A DNA stretch of 56,892 nucleotides, taken from the NCBI RefSeq assembly GCF_018476905.1, contig NZ_JAHCVK010000012.1, positions 1-56,892 on the forward strand, given 5' to 3'. The stretch comes from Geomobilimonas luticola. GTDB lineage: Bacteria > Desulfobacterota > Desulfuromonadia > Geobacterales > Geobacteraceae. Below the pieces are notes generated by a model. That model did not search any database and had not been told where the DNA came from. It saw only the letters and a program-made list of their open reading frames with translations. Position numbers and translations under genes: made by a program. Below are positions 16,454-25,808 of this stretch, piece after piece. How positions within the stretch are numbered: position 1 is the first letter of the stretch; every line of letters begins with the position of its first letter.

Positions 16454-17851
16454 TTGAAAGTCCTGTTGCTCATCACATCCCTGCTGCTTCTCCCGGGATG
16501 CATGCTCCATATCCCCGCAGCAAAGCCGGTCCTCGGCGATCAGGGAGAGGTATATCTCTATACCCGTCCCTTCCCCCAGCAGGCAAGCAGGCTCGGTTTC
16601 ACCCTGGAAAAACTGGAAGCCATCAGGGATGACGGCGCGCGGTTTTCCGTTCCCTTGAAGCTTGTGGAAATCAAGGGGGCCGAGATGACGCGGCAGCGCT
16701 TTCTCGCTTCGGGAACCCTCCCTCCGGGGAATTACACGGGTCTGGCCTTCGGCGTGAAGCGGGCGACCCTGCGGGGCGAGGATGGCGACGCAACCCTTCT
16801 TGTTCCCGAGGAGGCGGCGCGGGTGGAATCTTTCTTCACGGTCGCCAGCGGGAAGGCGCAGTTCCTCTCTATCGGTTTCAAGTATGACGAAGCGGTTATC
16901 AGAGGTTTTGCGTTCACTCCCGCCTTCACCGTCACGGTGCCGGGGAAGCCGGTTGCCGGGCTGGTGGGATATGTGGCCAACTCCAGCGCCAATACGGTCG
17001 CCGTTTTCGATCGGCAGGCCCTGGAGGTGACGGGGGTCATCGCCACCGGCCGTGGGCCGCGCTGCATCGTCATCGACCAGCTGCGCCGCCGGGCGTATGT
17101 CGCCCTCTCCGGCGACAACGCCGTAGACGTCATCGATATACCCACGAACGCATCCGTCGGGACGATACGCCTCAACAGCGGTGACGAGCCGGTGGAGCTG
17201 GCGCTTTCTTCCGACGGCGGAACGCTTCTGTCCGTGAACGGAGGTTCCAATTCGGTCAGTTTCCTCGATCCCGCCTCCCTGGTGGAACTGGACAGGATCA
17301 CCGTCGGCAACGGTCCGTCATCCATCGCCCTGGACCCGGCGGGAGCCCGGGCATTCGTGTTCAATGACGCAACCTCCACCATATCGCTCATCGACGTTCG
17401 CAAGCGCTCCCTCATTGCCACCATCGGCACCGAGCCGGGGCCATCGCGGGGCCAGTTCAACCGCCGCGGCGACCTGCTCTACGTCATTCACGGGCAGAGC
17501 CCCAATCTGGACACCCTCAACCCTTTCACCCTGACGCTCCAGAACCGGCGCCATGTGGGGATGGGGATGCAGGCTCTCAAAGTGGACCGTTCGACGGAGC
17601 TGCTCTACGCAGCGCGGCGCCAGTCTCCCGAGATAGAGCTGTTCGAGCCCTCGGCGGTTCTTCCCCTCACGTTCATCCGGACCGGCGGGGAGACCGTCCA
17701 TATGGCCATCGACGGCGAGCTGAACAACCTGTATGCGGTGAACCCTTCCCGGAAGAGCGTTCAGGTCATCAACCTGGTGAGCAAGAACGTCATCGCCGAG
17801 CTCGATCTGGACGAGGACCCCGCGTGGGTTGCCCTTGTGGGGGAGAGGTGA
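16454..17851 (+). CDS. Lipoprotein with beta-propeller (YVTN-type) repeats
   Basis: About 465 residues from a TTG at 16454, preceded by GGAAAGGA at good spacing and opening directly into a lipoprotein signal LLLITSLLLLPGC with lipid-acceptor Cys16. A GTG at 16421 in the same frame is the alternative and would add eleven residues. Residues ~30-160 form a beta-rich region with LPPGNYTGLAFG, like DUF4382-type domains. Residues ~165-465 form a seven-bladed-type propeller with blades such as GYVANSSANTVAVFD and AYVALSGDNAVDVID. It is probably anchored in the outer membrane. The next gene, an outer-membrane barrel, starts within about ten bases of its stop, so the two are probably co-translated partners. 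Confidence 0.8.
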   Translation: MKVLLLITSLLLLPGCMLHIPAAKPVLGDQGEVYLYTRPFPQQASRLGFTLEKLEAIRDDGARFSVPLKLVEIKGAEMTRQRFLASGTLPPGNYTGLAFGVKRATLRGEDGDATLLVPEEAARVESFFTVASGKAQFLSIGFKYDEAVIRGFAFTPAFTVTVPGKPVAGLVGYVANSSANTVAVFDRQALEVTGVIATGRGPRCIVIDQLRRRAYVALSGDNAVDVIDIPTNASVGTIRLNSGDEPVELALSSDGGTLLSVNGGSNSVSFLDPASLVELDRITVGNGPSSIALDPAGARAFVFNDATSTISLIDVRKRSLIATIGTEPGPSRGQFNRRGDLLYVIHGQSPNLDTLNPFTLTLQNRRHVGMGMQALKVDRSTELLYAARRQSPEIELFEPSAVLPLTFIRTGGETVHMAIDGELNNLYAVNPSRKSVQVINLVSKNVIAELDLDEDPAWVALVGER

Positions 17852-17858
17852 TTTGGAG

Positions 17859-20066
17859 GTGCGCCGTGCAGGAAAAACAGGGAATTCGTTGCCGCTGTTC
17901 ATCTGTGCCGCGACGCTCGTCACCATCCTTGTCTTCGGCAGCGGGAGGATAGCCGTGGCGGGTACGATCAACGGTTTCATGGAGTGGAATTACAGCGGGC
18001 TGAATTCATCGTCCCAGGAAAAGGGGGGGGTGGGCTCGACTACCCGGGTTGACAGCTATACCCAGAGGTATAACCTGTCGCTGCTCACAAATCCTCTCCC
18101 TGCGGTGAGACTGACTGCCGGCAGCCTGTTCGAGCAGCAGTTTTCCCGGAGCAGCATCGAGGGGCCGGGGAAAAACTCGACGCTCACCACCTGGCAACCC
18201 TCCATCGATCTCGCGCTGCTGAATCCGGTGTACAACGCCGGTATCGGCTACAGCCGCCGGGAAGAGAGTACGCATGCCACGAGTGTCCCCACCACGAAGC
18301 AGATAAACGACGATTATCGCATACTGATCGGCTGGCGGCCGGTGGACCTCCCCACCACGGACCTGCAGTTCACGAGGACCGACCGGTACGACCCCCTGCG
18401 GATCCAGCAGGACACCAGCACCGACCGGGCGGCACTGTCGCTTCGGTACCTGCCGGTAAAGGACCTGGACCTCAGGTACCAGTTCGTCTACAACGACGTC
18501 ACCGACAGGCTGCAGCAGCTGGAGGTCAAGGAGACGACCAACACGGGGCGGGCGAGCTATTCGGGGCAGTTTCTCGACAAGCGGGTGTCGCTCTTCACGA
18601 ATTACAACGTGAGCGCCCAGAGCGTCTCGACGTCAACCAGCGGCAACGGTTTTGTGGATTTCCAGCTCTTCCCCGCCTTCGGCCTCTTTTCCCTCAATGA
18701 TACCCCCCAGGCCGGGACGCTTCCCCAGAATTCCCCGCTCATCGACGGCAACACCGCCGTGAGCGGCGGGGTCAATATCGGTGTGACTCCTTCTCCGGGA
18801 GATACCCGGCGCAACCTGGGGGTCGACTTTTTCTCCGAAACGGAGATCAACCGCATCATGGTCTGGACCGACCGGGAAATCCCCGCGGCCATTGCGTCCA
18901 CCTATTCATGGGAGATTTACACCAGCAGCGACAACGTCACCTGGACCCTGTGGCGGACCCTGGCGTCCGCCCCCTTCGGTCCCTTCGAAAACCGCTTCGA
19001 ACTCCTGTTCGATACGGTGAAGACGCGTTACATCAAGGTGGTCACCCGTCCTCTCTCCCAGGTCGCGGCGACGCTGGTCCCCACCTTCAGAAATCCGGAC
19101 CGGATTTTCGTCACCGAACTACAGACGTTCCTGCGCCGGCCGGCGGCCGAAACCCGCGGGGAGACCTCGACCATGTCCCACATGTACAGCCTGGACGTCA
19201 AGGCGCGAATCCTGGACTCGCCCTCCCTCTATTACAACGGCTCGTTTTTCATGACGGTGGGGGGGATCCCCTCCACACTGCGCTATACCCTTTCCAACGG
19301 ATTGAACGTCAACCACCCGTTGACCGACAAGCTGACCGTTACCGGCAGGGTTGCCCGGGAAGATATCGAGGAGGTCAACGGACACACGGTCGGCTATGCG
19401 TATGATGCCTCACTCCGGGCGACCCCGCTGAAAACGGTCAGCAATACCCTGCTCTACAGTGGCCGGACGGACTTCAAACCGGCCGGGACCTCTACGAACA
19501 ATTCGCTCTATGCGTTCAACACGGCGGAAATCTACCGGGGGGTCAATCTCAATCTCGGGGGAGGGGTGAGTCTCGCAACGAACGAACAGGGAGTGGGGAC
19601 GAACAGCACCAACATCCTGTTCGGGATGAGCATCGTCCCCACCAGGACCCTGACGGCGAACCTGACCTATACTCTGAACCGTTCCAGCCAGTCGGGGGGT
19701 ACCGCTCCCCAGAGCTTTTCGACCCAGCGCGGCGAGGTGTCGGTTGCCTGGCGGCCGTTCACCACCCTCTATCTCTACTCGGCACTGGGCTTTCTATCCC
19801 AGACCAACCGGCCGACGGACGTGACCCAGAATTACGGCGTGAACTGGTCCCCCTTCCCCGACGGGACGCTCCAGTTCAACTTTGCCTTCAACCAGAATAT
19901 ACAGACGCAGAATTCGGAACGGACCAGGCTCATCACCCCGAGTCTCACCTGGCAGATAACGAGCCGGGTGACGCTGGACGGTTCGTATTCCCTGCTCAAA
20001 ACCGATTCTACGCTCGGTCAAACGGACGTGCGTATCGTGAGTTCAAATCTGAGGATAAATTTCTAG
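17859..20066 (+). CDS. Outer-membrane beta-barrel protein with inserted discoidin (F5/8 type C)-like domain
   Basis: About 735 residues; the GTG at 17859 is preferred (GAGAGG upstream), with TTG 17853 as alternative. The signal peptide reads LPLFICAATLVTILVFGSGRIAVA. The rest is dominated by alternating strands typical of large porins (TLTANLTYTLN, DGTLQFNFAFN) and ends ...VSSNLRINF, with a terminal Phe as in outer-membrane barrels. Around residues 315-430 a non-barrel insert reads like an F5/8 type C/discoidin sandwich: SETEINRIMVWTD, STYSWEIYTSSDNVTWT, TRYIKVVT, FVTELQTF. It may be the channel that carries a cytochrome through the membrane, as in porin-cytochrome complexes, with the insert binding surface glycans or proteins. 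The barrel and insert are inferred from pattern. Confidence 0.75.
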   Translation: MRRAGKTGNSLPLFICAATLVTILVFGSGRIAVAGTINGFMEWNYSGLNSSSQEKGGVGSTTRVDSYTQRYNLSLLTNPLPAVRLTAGSLFEQQFSRSSIEGPGKNSTLTTWQPSIDLALLNPVYNAGIGYSRREESTHATSVPTTKQINDDYRILIGWRPVDLPTTDLQFTRTDRYDPLRIQQDTSTDRAALSLRYLPVKDLDLRYQFVYNDVTDRLQQLEVKETTNTGRASYSGQFLDKRVSLFTNYNVSAQSVSTSTSGNGFVDFQLFPAFGLFSLNDTPQAGTLPQNSPLIDGNTAVSGGVNIGVTPSPGDTRRNLGVDFFSETEINRIMVWTDREIPAAIASTYSWEIYTSSDNVTWTLWRTLASAPFGPFENRFELLFDTVKTRYIKVVTRPLSQVAATLVPTFRNPDRIFVTELQTFLRRPAAETRGETSTMSHMYSLDVKARILDSPSLYYNGSFFMTVGGIPSTLRYTLSNGLNVNHPLTDKLTVTGRVAREDIEEVNGHTVGYAYDASLRATPLKTVSNTLLYSGRTDFKPAGTSTNNSLYAFNTAEIYRGVNLNLGGGVSLATNEQGVGTNSTNILFGMSIVPTRTLTANLTYTLNRSSQSGGTAPQSFSTQRGEVSVAWRPFTTLYLYSALGFLSQTNRPTDVTQNYGVNWSPFPDGTLQFNFAFNQNIQTQNSERTRLITPSLTWQITSRVTLDGSYSLLKTDSTLGQTDVRIVSSNLRINF

Positions 20067-20117
20067 GAGCGGGACGGGCTGTTGCCCTGTGCCCCGAAAA
20101 CACGACAGGACCATTCA

Positions 20118-20687
20118 ATGAAACGTTTTCTCTCAACAATCGGTATCGGTCTTTCCCTTCTGTTCTTGGGGGGATGCGCCTCCGGCAACCTGGACATCTA
20201 CCGCGATCAGAACATGGACTTCGGTGCGGTGCGTACGGTCGCGGTGCTCCCCTTTGCCAATCTGACCAGGGACAACACCTCCTCCGAAAGGGTCAGGGAT
20301 GTATTCACCACCATGCTCCTGGCCACCGGCGGAGTGTATGCCCTCCCTCCCGGTGAAGTCGCCCGGGGGGTCATCAGGACCGGTGTTGCGAATGCCGCTG
20401 CGCCGTCGGTGGAAGAGGCGGTCAAGCTCGGGGGGGTTCTGAAGGTGGATGCGCTCATCACCGGCGTCGTCAGGGAATATGGCGAGGTCCGGTCGTCCAC
20501 GTCGACCGCCAACGTCATATCCCTCAGCATGCAGATGGTCGAAACCCAGACCGGCCGGGTTGTCTGGACCGCCACTGCCACCGAAGGGGGGATAGGGGTT
20601 ACCGACCGCCTGTTCGGCGGCGGCGGCCGCCCCATGAACGAGATTACCGAGAAAGCGGTCAATGAGATCATCAACAAGCTTTTCTGA
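20118..20687 (+). CDS. CsgG/GNA1162-like lipoprotein
   Basis: 189 residues; the ATG at 20118 opens a lipoprotein signal ending LFLGGC (Cys20). The mature part has TVAVLPFANLTRDN, GVLKVDALITGVV and SMQMVETQTGRVVW, the pattern of CsgG/GNA1162/DUF799-like alpha-beta domains that work in the periplasm in outer-membrane assembly or secretion. In the curli system CsgG itself is a secretion pore, but the transmembrane part of CsgG is not evident here. It overlaps the next gene by 26 bases. In this setting it may help assemble or export the barrel or cytochromes (inference). Confidence 0.78.
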   Translation: MKRFLSTIGIGLSLLFLGGCASGNLDIYRDQNMDFGAVRTVAVLPFANLTRDNTSSERVRDVFTTMLLATGGVYALPPGEVARGVIRTGVANAAAPSVEEAVKLGGVLKVDALITGVVREYGEVRSSTSTANVISLSMQMVETQTGRVVWTATATEGGIGVTDRLFGGGGRPMNEITEKAVNEIINKLF

Positions 20688-21846
20688 TTTCCTTGTCGTG
20701 GTCTGCCTGTCCGGGCTTCTCTGCCTGACGGCGGGGACGCCGGCCACCGCTGCGGATGACGGTGGCAAAGTGCCTTCCCGGATTGCGATTCTGCCGATCA
20801 TCAACCTGAGCGGGTCCGCGGTGCCCCTCAGGGAGGTACGCACGGCATTGCTGGCCGAGGCGGCCAAACGGGGAATAACGGTACTGGGGGAAGAAGAGTT
20901 GGAGAAGTTCATGGCGCGACACCGGCTCCGCTACACCGGCGGAGTGGACGAAACGACTGCCCAGGCGTTCCATGAAGAGGCGGGGGTAGGGGGGGTGCTG
21001 GTCACCTCGCTCCAGCAGTATGACGCGACCTATCCCCCCAAGATTTCCCTCGAAGCCAGGCTGGTGTCAGCCGGCGAAGTGCCGGACATCATCTGGGCCG
21101 ATGCCGTATCCATGGCAGGGGATGATGCCCCCGGGCTGTTGGGGAGAGGGTTGGTCGAAAACCTCCCGCAGCTGACAGCAACCGCCATCGGTCGACTGGT
21201 CGATTCACTTGCCGCCGGGGTAACGGGAAAAGGAAATGCGGCTGCCACGGAGAAGGTCGCCGGAAGATTTCGCCCCAGGATATCCTTTCGTTCGCCTGAC
21301 CTGGCACTGGGTGAAAAGAGCCGGATCGCGGTTGTCCCGTTTTTCAACCGGAGCCAGCGCAGTTACGCCGGCGAGATACTCGCCCTCCACTTCGTCAGGG
21401 AGCTCGCCCGGCGGGGTGACGTGACGGTCCTCGAACCGGGGGTGGTCCGGCAGAAGTTTCTGGCGTTCCGGCTGATCATGGACGAGGGGTTGTCCCTTGC
21501 CAATGCGGAGGTCCTCTTCGAGGTGCTGAACGTGGATTTCATCGTTACCGGCACGGTCATGGAGTACGACGACTATGAGGGGGGTGCGGGTACACCGCGG
21601 GTCGCATTCTCCTCCTGGCTGCTCGACCGCAAGAGCCGGCGGGTCGTCCTGGCATCCGAAAGTCACAACAGCGGTGATGACGGCATCCATTTTTTCGAGC
21701 TGGGAAAACAGCGAACGGCCCATCTTCTCGGGTCAAACATGGTCAGGGGGGTCGTCGAACGGATGACCTCTCCGGGAGCGTCCGCCTCCACACCCGACCC
21801 CTCCGACGAGGGGAAAGACGGGTTTATCTACAACGAGTTCAACTAA
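20662..21846 (+). CDS. Periplasmic protein with two CsgG/TolB-N-like domains
   Basis: 394 residues with a signal peptide (LVVVCLSGLLCLTAGTPATAA). It contains two related halves: SRIAILPIINLSGS near 39 and SRIAVVPFFNRSQRS near 222, each followed by GVGGVLVTSLQQY or NVDFIVTGTVMEYDDY. These repeat the pattern of the preceding small lipoprotein, so the pair probably arose by duplication. There is no lipobox. The start lies inside the upstream gene (26-base overlap), implying tight coupling. It ends 13 bases before the PpiC gene. Its function is unknown; an outer-membrane assembly role is inferred from neighbours. Confidence 0.76.
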   Translation: MRSSTSFSDFLVVVCLSGLLCLTAGTPATAADDGGKVPSRIAILPIINLSGSAVPLREVRTALLAEAAKRGITVLGEEELEKFMARHRLRYTGGVDETTAQAFHEEAGVGGVLVTSLQQYDATYPPKISLEARLVSAGEVPDIIWADAVSMAGDDAPGLLGRGLVENLPQLTATAIGRLVDSLAAGVTGKGNAAATEKVAGRFRPRISFRSPDLALGEKSRIAVVPFFNRSQRSYAGEILALHFVRELARRGDVTVLEPGVVRQKFLAFRLIMDEGLSLANAEVLFEVLNVDFIVTGTVMEYDDYEGGAGTPRVAFSSWLLDRKSRRVVLASESHNSGDDGIHFFELGKQRTAHLLGSNMVRGVVERMTSPGASASTPDPSDEGKDGFIYNEFN

Positions 21847-21859
21847 AGGAAGGGGAACA

Positions 21860-23632
21860 ATGAAACGGATAATCGGAATTGCGGCAATGGTAGTGGGAAC
21901 GAGCAGTGTCGGTGCACTTCCGGCGTTCGCGGCGGTGGAGGCGAATCCACCGGCGGCGGTGGCGGGGGAGGCAAAGCCCGGGGTCGCGGCGGTACAGCCG
22001 GCCGGGGAAACGGAGGCGGCGGACGAAGTGTCTCTTGACCTCCGGGTGCCTCTCTTTTCGAAACAGTTTTCCCGTACTCCCGTGGCGGTTGTCAACGACG
22101 ACCCGATCCTGCTCGAAGAACTGACAACCGCTCTGGCCTCGGTCCACGAACGACCGATGCCGGGGAAGTCGACGGGAAAGAAGAATTTCACCGCGGTGCT
22201 GAACCGCCTCATCAACGTGCGGCTGATCGTCCAGGAGGCGACCAATATGGGTCTGGATGAAACCCCCGAGGTCAAGAAGCCGGTGGATGATTATGCCGAG
22301 ACGACACTCAAGGAGCACCTCAAGCTGGCCCACGCCCGGGACGCCAAGCCCGACGAGAAGGTAATCGAACAGCTCTACCGGCAGGAAGTGAAGGAGTGGA
22401 AGATAAAATCGGTCAAGTTCGAAAAGGAGGAGGACGCCAAGGCGCTGGCTGAGGAACTTGCCAAGGGGGGGAACTTCGACGAACTGGCTGCCAAGCTCGT
22501 GGAGAGCGGCAAGGCGGAGGGGAGCAAGGAAGGGGCTTTCATGAAGCCAGCCGGTCTTCTTCCCCAGATAGTTGCAGCGGTGTCGGCCATGGAAGTGGGG
22601 AAGACCAGTCCGGTCATTCAGGTGGGACCATCCTTCACCATCCTCAAGCTTGAGGAGATCGGGTATCCGGACAACGCCGAAGCCAGGGAGAAGGCGCGGC
22701 AGCAGGCGACCGAAATCAGGCGGGCTGCCATGGTCAGGGAGTACTTCCAGGCGATGAAGAAACGGTACGCCACTATCGACAAGAAACTCCTGGACAAGCT
22801 CAACTTCGAAGCCCCCAAACCCGGTTTCAAGAAGCTGTTGACGGACAAGCGGGTTGTCGCCAGGGTCAAGGGGGAGAAACCGATTACCGTGGGGGACCTT
22901 GCCGATGCCGTTGCCGTCAAGTTCTACCACGGCATCGACCAGGCGATTCGTGAAAAGAAGGTCAATGACCGGATACACTCGACCCTGGACGAGATGCTGT
23001 ACAACCGGGTGTTCAGGACTGAGGCGCTGAAGGAAGGTATCGACAAGACCGACGCCTACAGGAACAGCGTCAAGGAGTACAAGAGTACGATCCTGTTCGG
23101 AAGGTTCGTCGAGAAGGTTATCGTTCCGGAGGTGAAGATCACCGAAGGGGAAGTCGCCGACTACTACACGGAGCACAAGGACGAGTTCTCGTCACCGGCG
23201 ATGATCAAGTTGAAGAGCCTTGCCTTTTCGAAAAAGGAGTATGCCGAAGCGGCACTGGAGAAACTGCGCAAGGGGACCGATTTCGCCTGGCTGAAGGCCA
23301 ATGCCGAGGGGCAGGCGACCAGGAGCACCAGCACGTTCCTGGAGTTCGACGGGAGCACGCTGGTGACGAAGAATCTGCCGGCTGCCGTGCTGGAGACGGT
23401 TACCGGCGCCAAGGCGGGAGATTTCCGGCTCCATGGTGATCCCGAGGGCTTTTTCTACGTGCTGGCGGTTGTGGATCTCCTTCCCGCCAAGCCGTCTCCC
23501 CTGGAAGAGGAACGGAAGACGATCGTCAAGAAGGTGTTCGGCGAAAAAATGAACAAGGCGGTCGAAGAGTGGGGAAACAAACTGAAGAAGGCTTACAGCG
23601 TGCAGGTTTACGTTGCCGACCATACACATTAG
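21860..23632 (+). CDS. PpiC/SurA-type periplasmic peptidyl-prolyl cis-trans isomerase
   Basis: 590 residues, ribosome site AAGGAAGGGG. A signal peptide (...SVGALPAFA) is followed by an Ala/Pro-rich linker, a SurA-N-like helical part (VAVVNDDPILLEELTTAL, NRLINVRLIVQEA), and a parvulin-like domain near 165-270 (KSVKFEKEEDAKALAEELAKGGNFDELAAKL is its start, GPSFTILKLEEI its end). A second helical and parvulin-like half follows to ~575. SurA-like proteins fold barrels and cytochromes in the periplasm. Its position between the barrel and the giant cytochromes suggests a dedicated chaperone. A hairpin and a palindromic repeat separate it from the cytochromes. Confidence 0.84.
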   Translation: MKRIIGIAAMVVGTSSVGALPAFAAVEANPPAAVAGEAKPGVAAVQPAGETEAADEVSLDLRVPLFSKQFSRTPVAVVNDDPILLEELTTALASVHERPMPGKSTGKKNFTAVLNRLINVRLIVQEATNMGLDETPEVKKPVDDYAETTLKEHLKLAHARDAKPDEKVIEQLYRQEVKEWKIKSVKFEKEEDAKALAEELAKGGNFDELAAKLVESGKAEGSKEGAFMKPAGLLPQIVAAVSAMEVGKTSPVIQVGPSFTILKLEEIGYPDNAEAREKARQQATEIRRAAMVREYFQAMKKRYATIDKKLLDKLNFEAPKPGFKKLLTDKRVVARVKGEKPITVGDLADAVAVKFYHGIDQAIREKKVNDRIHSTLDEMLYNRVFRTEALKEGIDKTDAYRNSVKEYKSTILFGRFVEKVIVPEVKITEGEVADYYTEHKDEFSSPAMIKLKSLAFSKKEYAEAALEKLRKGTDFAWLKANAEGQATRSTSTFLEFDGSTLVTKNLPAAVLETVTGAKAGDFRLHGDPEGFFYVLAVVDLLPAKPSPLEEERKTIVKKVFGEKMNKAVEEWGNKLKKAYSVQVYVADHTH

Positions 23633-23667
23633 AACTGCCGGGGAGGATGCCTCCCCGCGGCACAGTT
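23633..23667 (+). terminator. Long hairpin after the PpiC gene
   Basis: AACTG-CGGGGAGG-ATG-CCTCCCCG-CAGTT forms an extended stem starting at the base after the stop codon, with no T-run. It probably stabilises the mRNA or attenuates transcription. Confidence 0.5.
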
Positions 23668-23700
23668 ACTAAGGAGCATGCTGACAATCGATATTGTTTC

Positions 23701-23776
23701 TTCCCCCACCCACCGCTCCCCCGCTGGGGGAGGGCAAAGAGTTCTCCCCCCAGCGGGGGGAGGCAGGGGGGGGAAT
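23701..23776. repeat. Intergenic palindromic repeat, CTCCCCCnGCGGGGGAG type
   Basis: CCGCTCCCCCGCTGGGGGAGGG is followed by AGTTCTCCCCCCAGCGGGGGGAGGCAGGGG: two back-to-back inverted repeats. This resembles dispersed REP-like elements. It lies in the middle of the electron-transfer cluster, ~50 bases before the 26-heme gene. A weak promoter-like TTGACT (23780) follows it. Confidence 0.6.
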
Positions 23777-23823
23777 GTTGACTAGTCAGGTTCCATCACC
23801 GTAAAAATCAGTGGAGATAGACC

Positions 23824-25797
23824 ATGCCAGTAGTGCACAAACAAAAAGCCATTTTTGCCGTACTGTTCCTGCTGTTCTGCGGGACACTCTTCTTTGCCAT
23901 GTCAACACCATCCTTCGCTGCGAAGAAATTTACGCAGAAGGGTTGTCTCGACTGCCACAAGAAGTTCAACGACAAATACCTGTCCATGAAGGACGTCCAT
24001 GGTGTGGTGAAGGAGGGGAAATGCGAGGAGTGTCATCTCCGGCACGGCATCGTTCCCAAGCTGCTGCTGAAGGAGACCGGCAACGCCCTCTGCTTCAAGT
24101 GTCACGCCAGGGAAAAGGTCGGCATGAACAGGGCCAATGTGCATACCGCCCTGAAAACGGGGAAATGCACCCTCTGCCACAACCCCCATGCTTCCCAGGG
24201 GAGCCACCTCCTGCAGGCGGAAGGGAAGGCCATCTGTTACACCTGCCACAAGAAGGATGCGTACGAGAAGAAGGTGGTCCACAAGGTGCTGGCCGACAAG
24301 GGGTGCACGGCGTGCCATCTTTCCCACAGCGCCGATGAAAAGAACCTCCTGTCCCAGGCCGAGCCGAAGCTGTGCCTCGGCTGCCACGACAGCGGCGGTT
24401 CTTCGTTCAAGAAGGCCCACGGTGGATATCCGGTGGAGAAAAGCCGCTGCTCCCTCTGCCACAACCCCCATTCCTCCAGCCAGCCCAAGCTGCTTAAATC
24501 CAGCGTCCACAATCCTGTCGCCACCGCAGGGTGCGACGGCTGCCACGACGCCTCCACCTCTCCAAAACCTTTCGCGGTGAGCCAGAAGGGGAGCGAGCTC
24601 TGCTACCAGTGCCATGATGCCGCCAAACTCAAGGATGGCGGAACGATGGAGCACAAGCCGTTCAAGGGGGGTGACTGCCTTTCCTGTCATAACCCCCATG
24701 CCTCCGAGTTCACCAGGCTCCTGAGCGGCGACGGCAACAAGCTCTGCATCGGCTGCCACAAAAAGCAGGGTGGCCCCCTCTCGGTCACCCACGCGGCGGT
24801 CAAGAACGGCAAGGGGTGTCTTTCCTGCCACAAGCCCCATGCCGCCAAGGAAAAGAGTCTGCTCATCGCACCGGGAGCCGAACTCTGCTACTCGTGCCAT
24901 GCCAAGACCAAGGCGGAGCAGGCGAACAAGGGCACCCACGCCCCCTTCATGGGGGGGGAATGCAGCAGTTGTCACAACCCCCACGGCTCCAATTTCCCCG
25001 GCATGCTGACGGACCGGATGGATAACCTCTGCTACGGCTGCCATACGGATGCGGAAACCCGGTTCAAGAAGAGCTACACCCACAAACCGGTGAACGATGC
25101 CAAGTGTACCATGTGTCACAAGGCCCATGGCTCGGAACAGAAGAAACTTCTCAAGAGTGCGCCGGAGAAACTGTGTGCCCAGTGTCACGGCGACCTGATG
25201 AAACCCGAAGCCGCCGGCTCCAACCACCCCCCCTTCGCCGAGGGTGACTGTCTCACCTGTCACGATTCCCACGGCAGCAATTTCAGGGGGATGCTGGTGA
25301 AGAAGCAGGAAACGCTCTGTTACGAATGCCACGACGGAGTGGAAAAAGGGATGAAGGCTGCCAGGAGCAGCCATGCCCCTGTCGTCAACGGCGATTGCAG
25401 CAAATGCCACAGTCCCCACAAGGCGAAGCTGAACAAGCTGATGCTGGCCCAGGGGCAGGATTTGTGTTTCTCCTGCCACAAACCCATGAAGGAGAAGCTG
25501 GCGAAGAACACCGTCCACCCCGCTGCCCAGAAGGACTGCCAGTCCTGTCACAAACCGCACTCCTCCGGCCAGGGCAAACTGGTCGCCGAGCCGCTGGTGA
25601 CCCTGTGCGGCCAGTGCCACGACCTTCAGGATGCACGGTTCAGCAAGTCTCACCTGGGAATCAAGCCCGCCGACATGAATTGCATGAGCTGCCACGACCC
25701 CCATGCTTCCAAGGACCCGAAGTTTTTCAAGGAAGCGGTGCATCCCCCCTTTGCCGGGAACTCATGCGATGAGTGCCACATAGTCGACAAGCACTAA
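23824..25797 (+). CDS. 26-heme periplasmic or outer-surface cytochrome c
   Basis: 657 residues, signal peptide ending PSFA (~31), ribosome site GGAG. I count 26 CxxCH motifs, from CLDCH near 40 to CDECH near the C-terminus, spaced mostly 15-30 residues apart and often followed by xPH (CHNPHAS, CHKPHAA) so that a second histidine can ligate a neighbouring heme. There is about one heme per 25 residues and hardly any non-heme domain, as in long multiheme wires. Its sizes and context match my recollection of a 26-heme cytochrome near omcS in Geobacter sulfurreducens. It probably conducts electrons across the periplasm or through the outer membrane. A long open frame on the opposite strand is a shadow of the repeated codons. 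Confidence 0.92.
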   Translation: MPVVHKQKAIFAVLFLLFCGTLFFAMSTPSFAAKKFTQKGCLDCHKKFNDKYLSMKDVHGVVKEGKCEECHLRHGIVPKLLLKETGNALCFKCHAREKVGMNRANVHTALKTGKCTLCHNPHASQGSHLLQAEGKAICYTCHKKDAYEKKVVHKVLADKGCTACHLSHSADEKNLLSQAEPKLCLGCHDSGGSSFKKAHGGYPVEKSRCSLCHNPHSSSQPKLLKSSVHNPVATAGCDGCHDASTSPKPFAVSQKGSELCYQCHDAAKLKDGGTMEHKPFKGGDCLSCHNPHASEFTRLLSGDGNKLCIGCHKKQGGPLSVTHAAVKNGKGCLSCHKPHAAKEKSLLIAPGAELCYSCHAKTKAEQANKGTHAPFMGGECSSCHNPHGSNFPGMLTDRMDNLCYGCHTDAETRFKKSYTHKPVNDAKCTMCHKAHGSEQKKLLKSAPEKLCAQCHGDLMKPEAAGSNHPPFAEGDCLTCHDSHGSNFRGMLVKKQETLCYECHDGVEKGMKAARSSHAPVVNGDCSKCHSPHKAKLNKLMLAQGQDLCFSCHKPMKEKLAKNTVHPAAQKDCQSCHKPHSSGQGKLVAEPLVTLCGQCHDLQDARFSKSHLGIKPADMNCMSCHDPHASKDPKFFKEAVHPPFAGNSCDECHIVDKH

Positions 25798-25808
25798 GGA
25801 GTTTTGCC

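Noticed and set aside
23902-25743. Long open frame (613 codons) antisense to the 26-heme cytochrome
   Set aside because: It mirrors repeated Cys/His/Lys codons of the real gene, has no ribosome site and no protein-like domain; the sense frame has a signal peptide and 26 CxxCH motifs.
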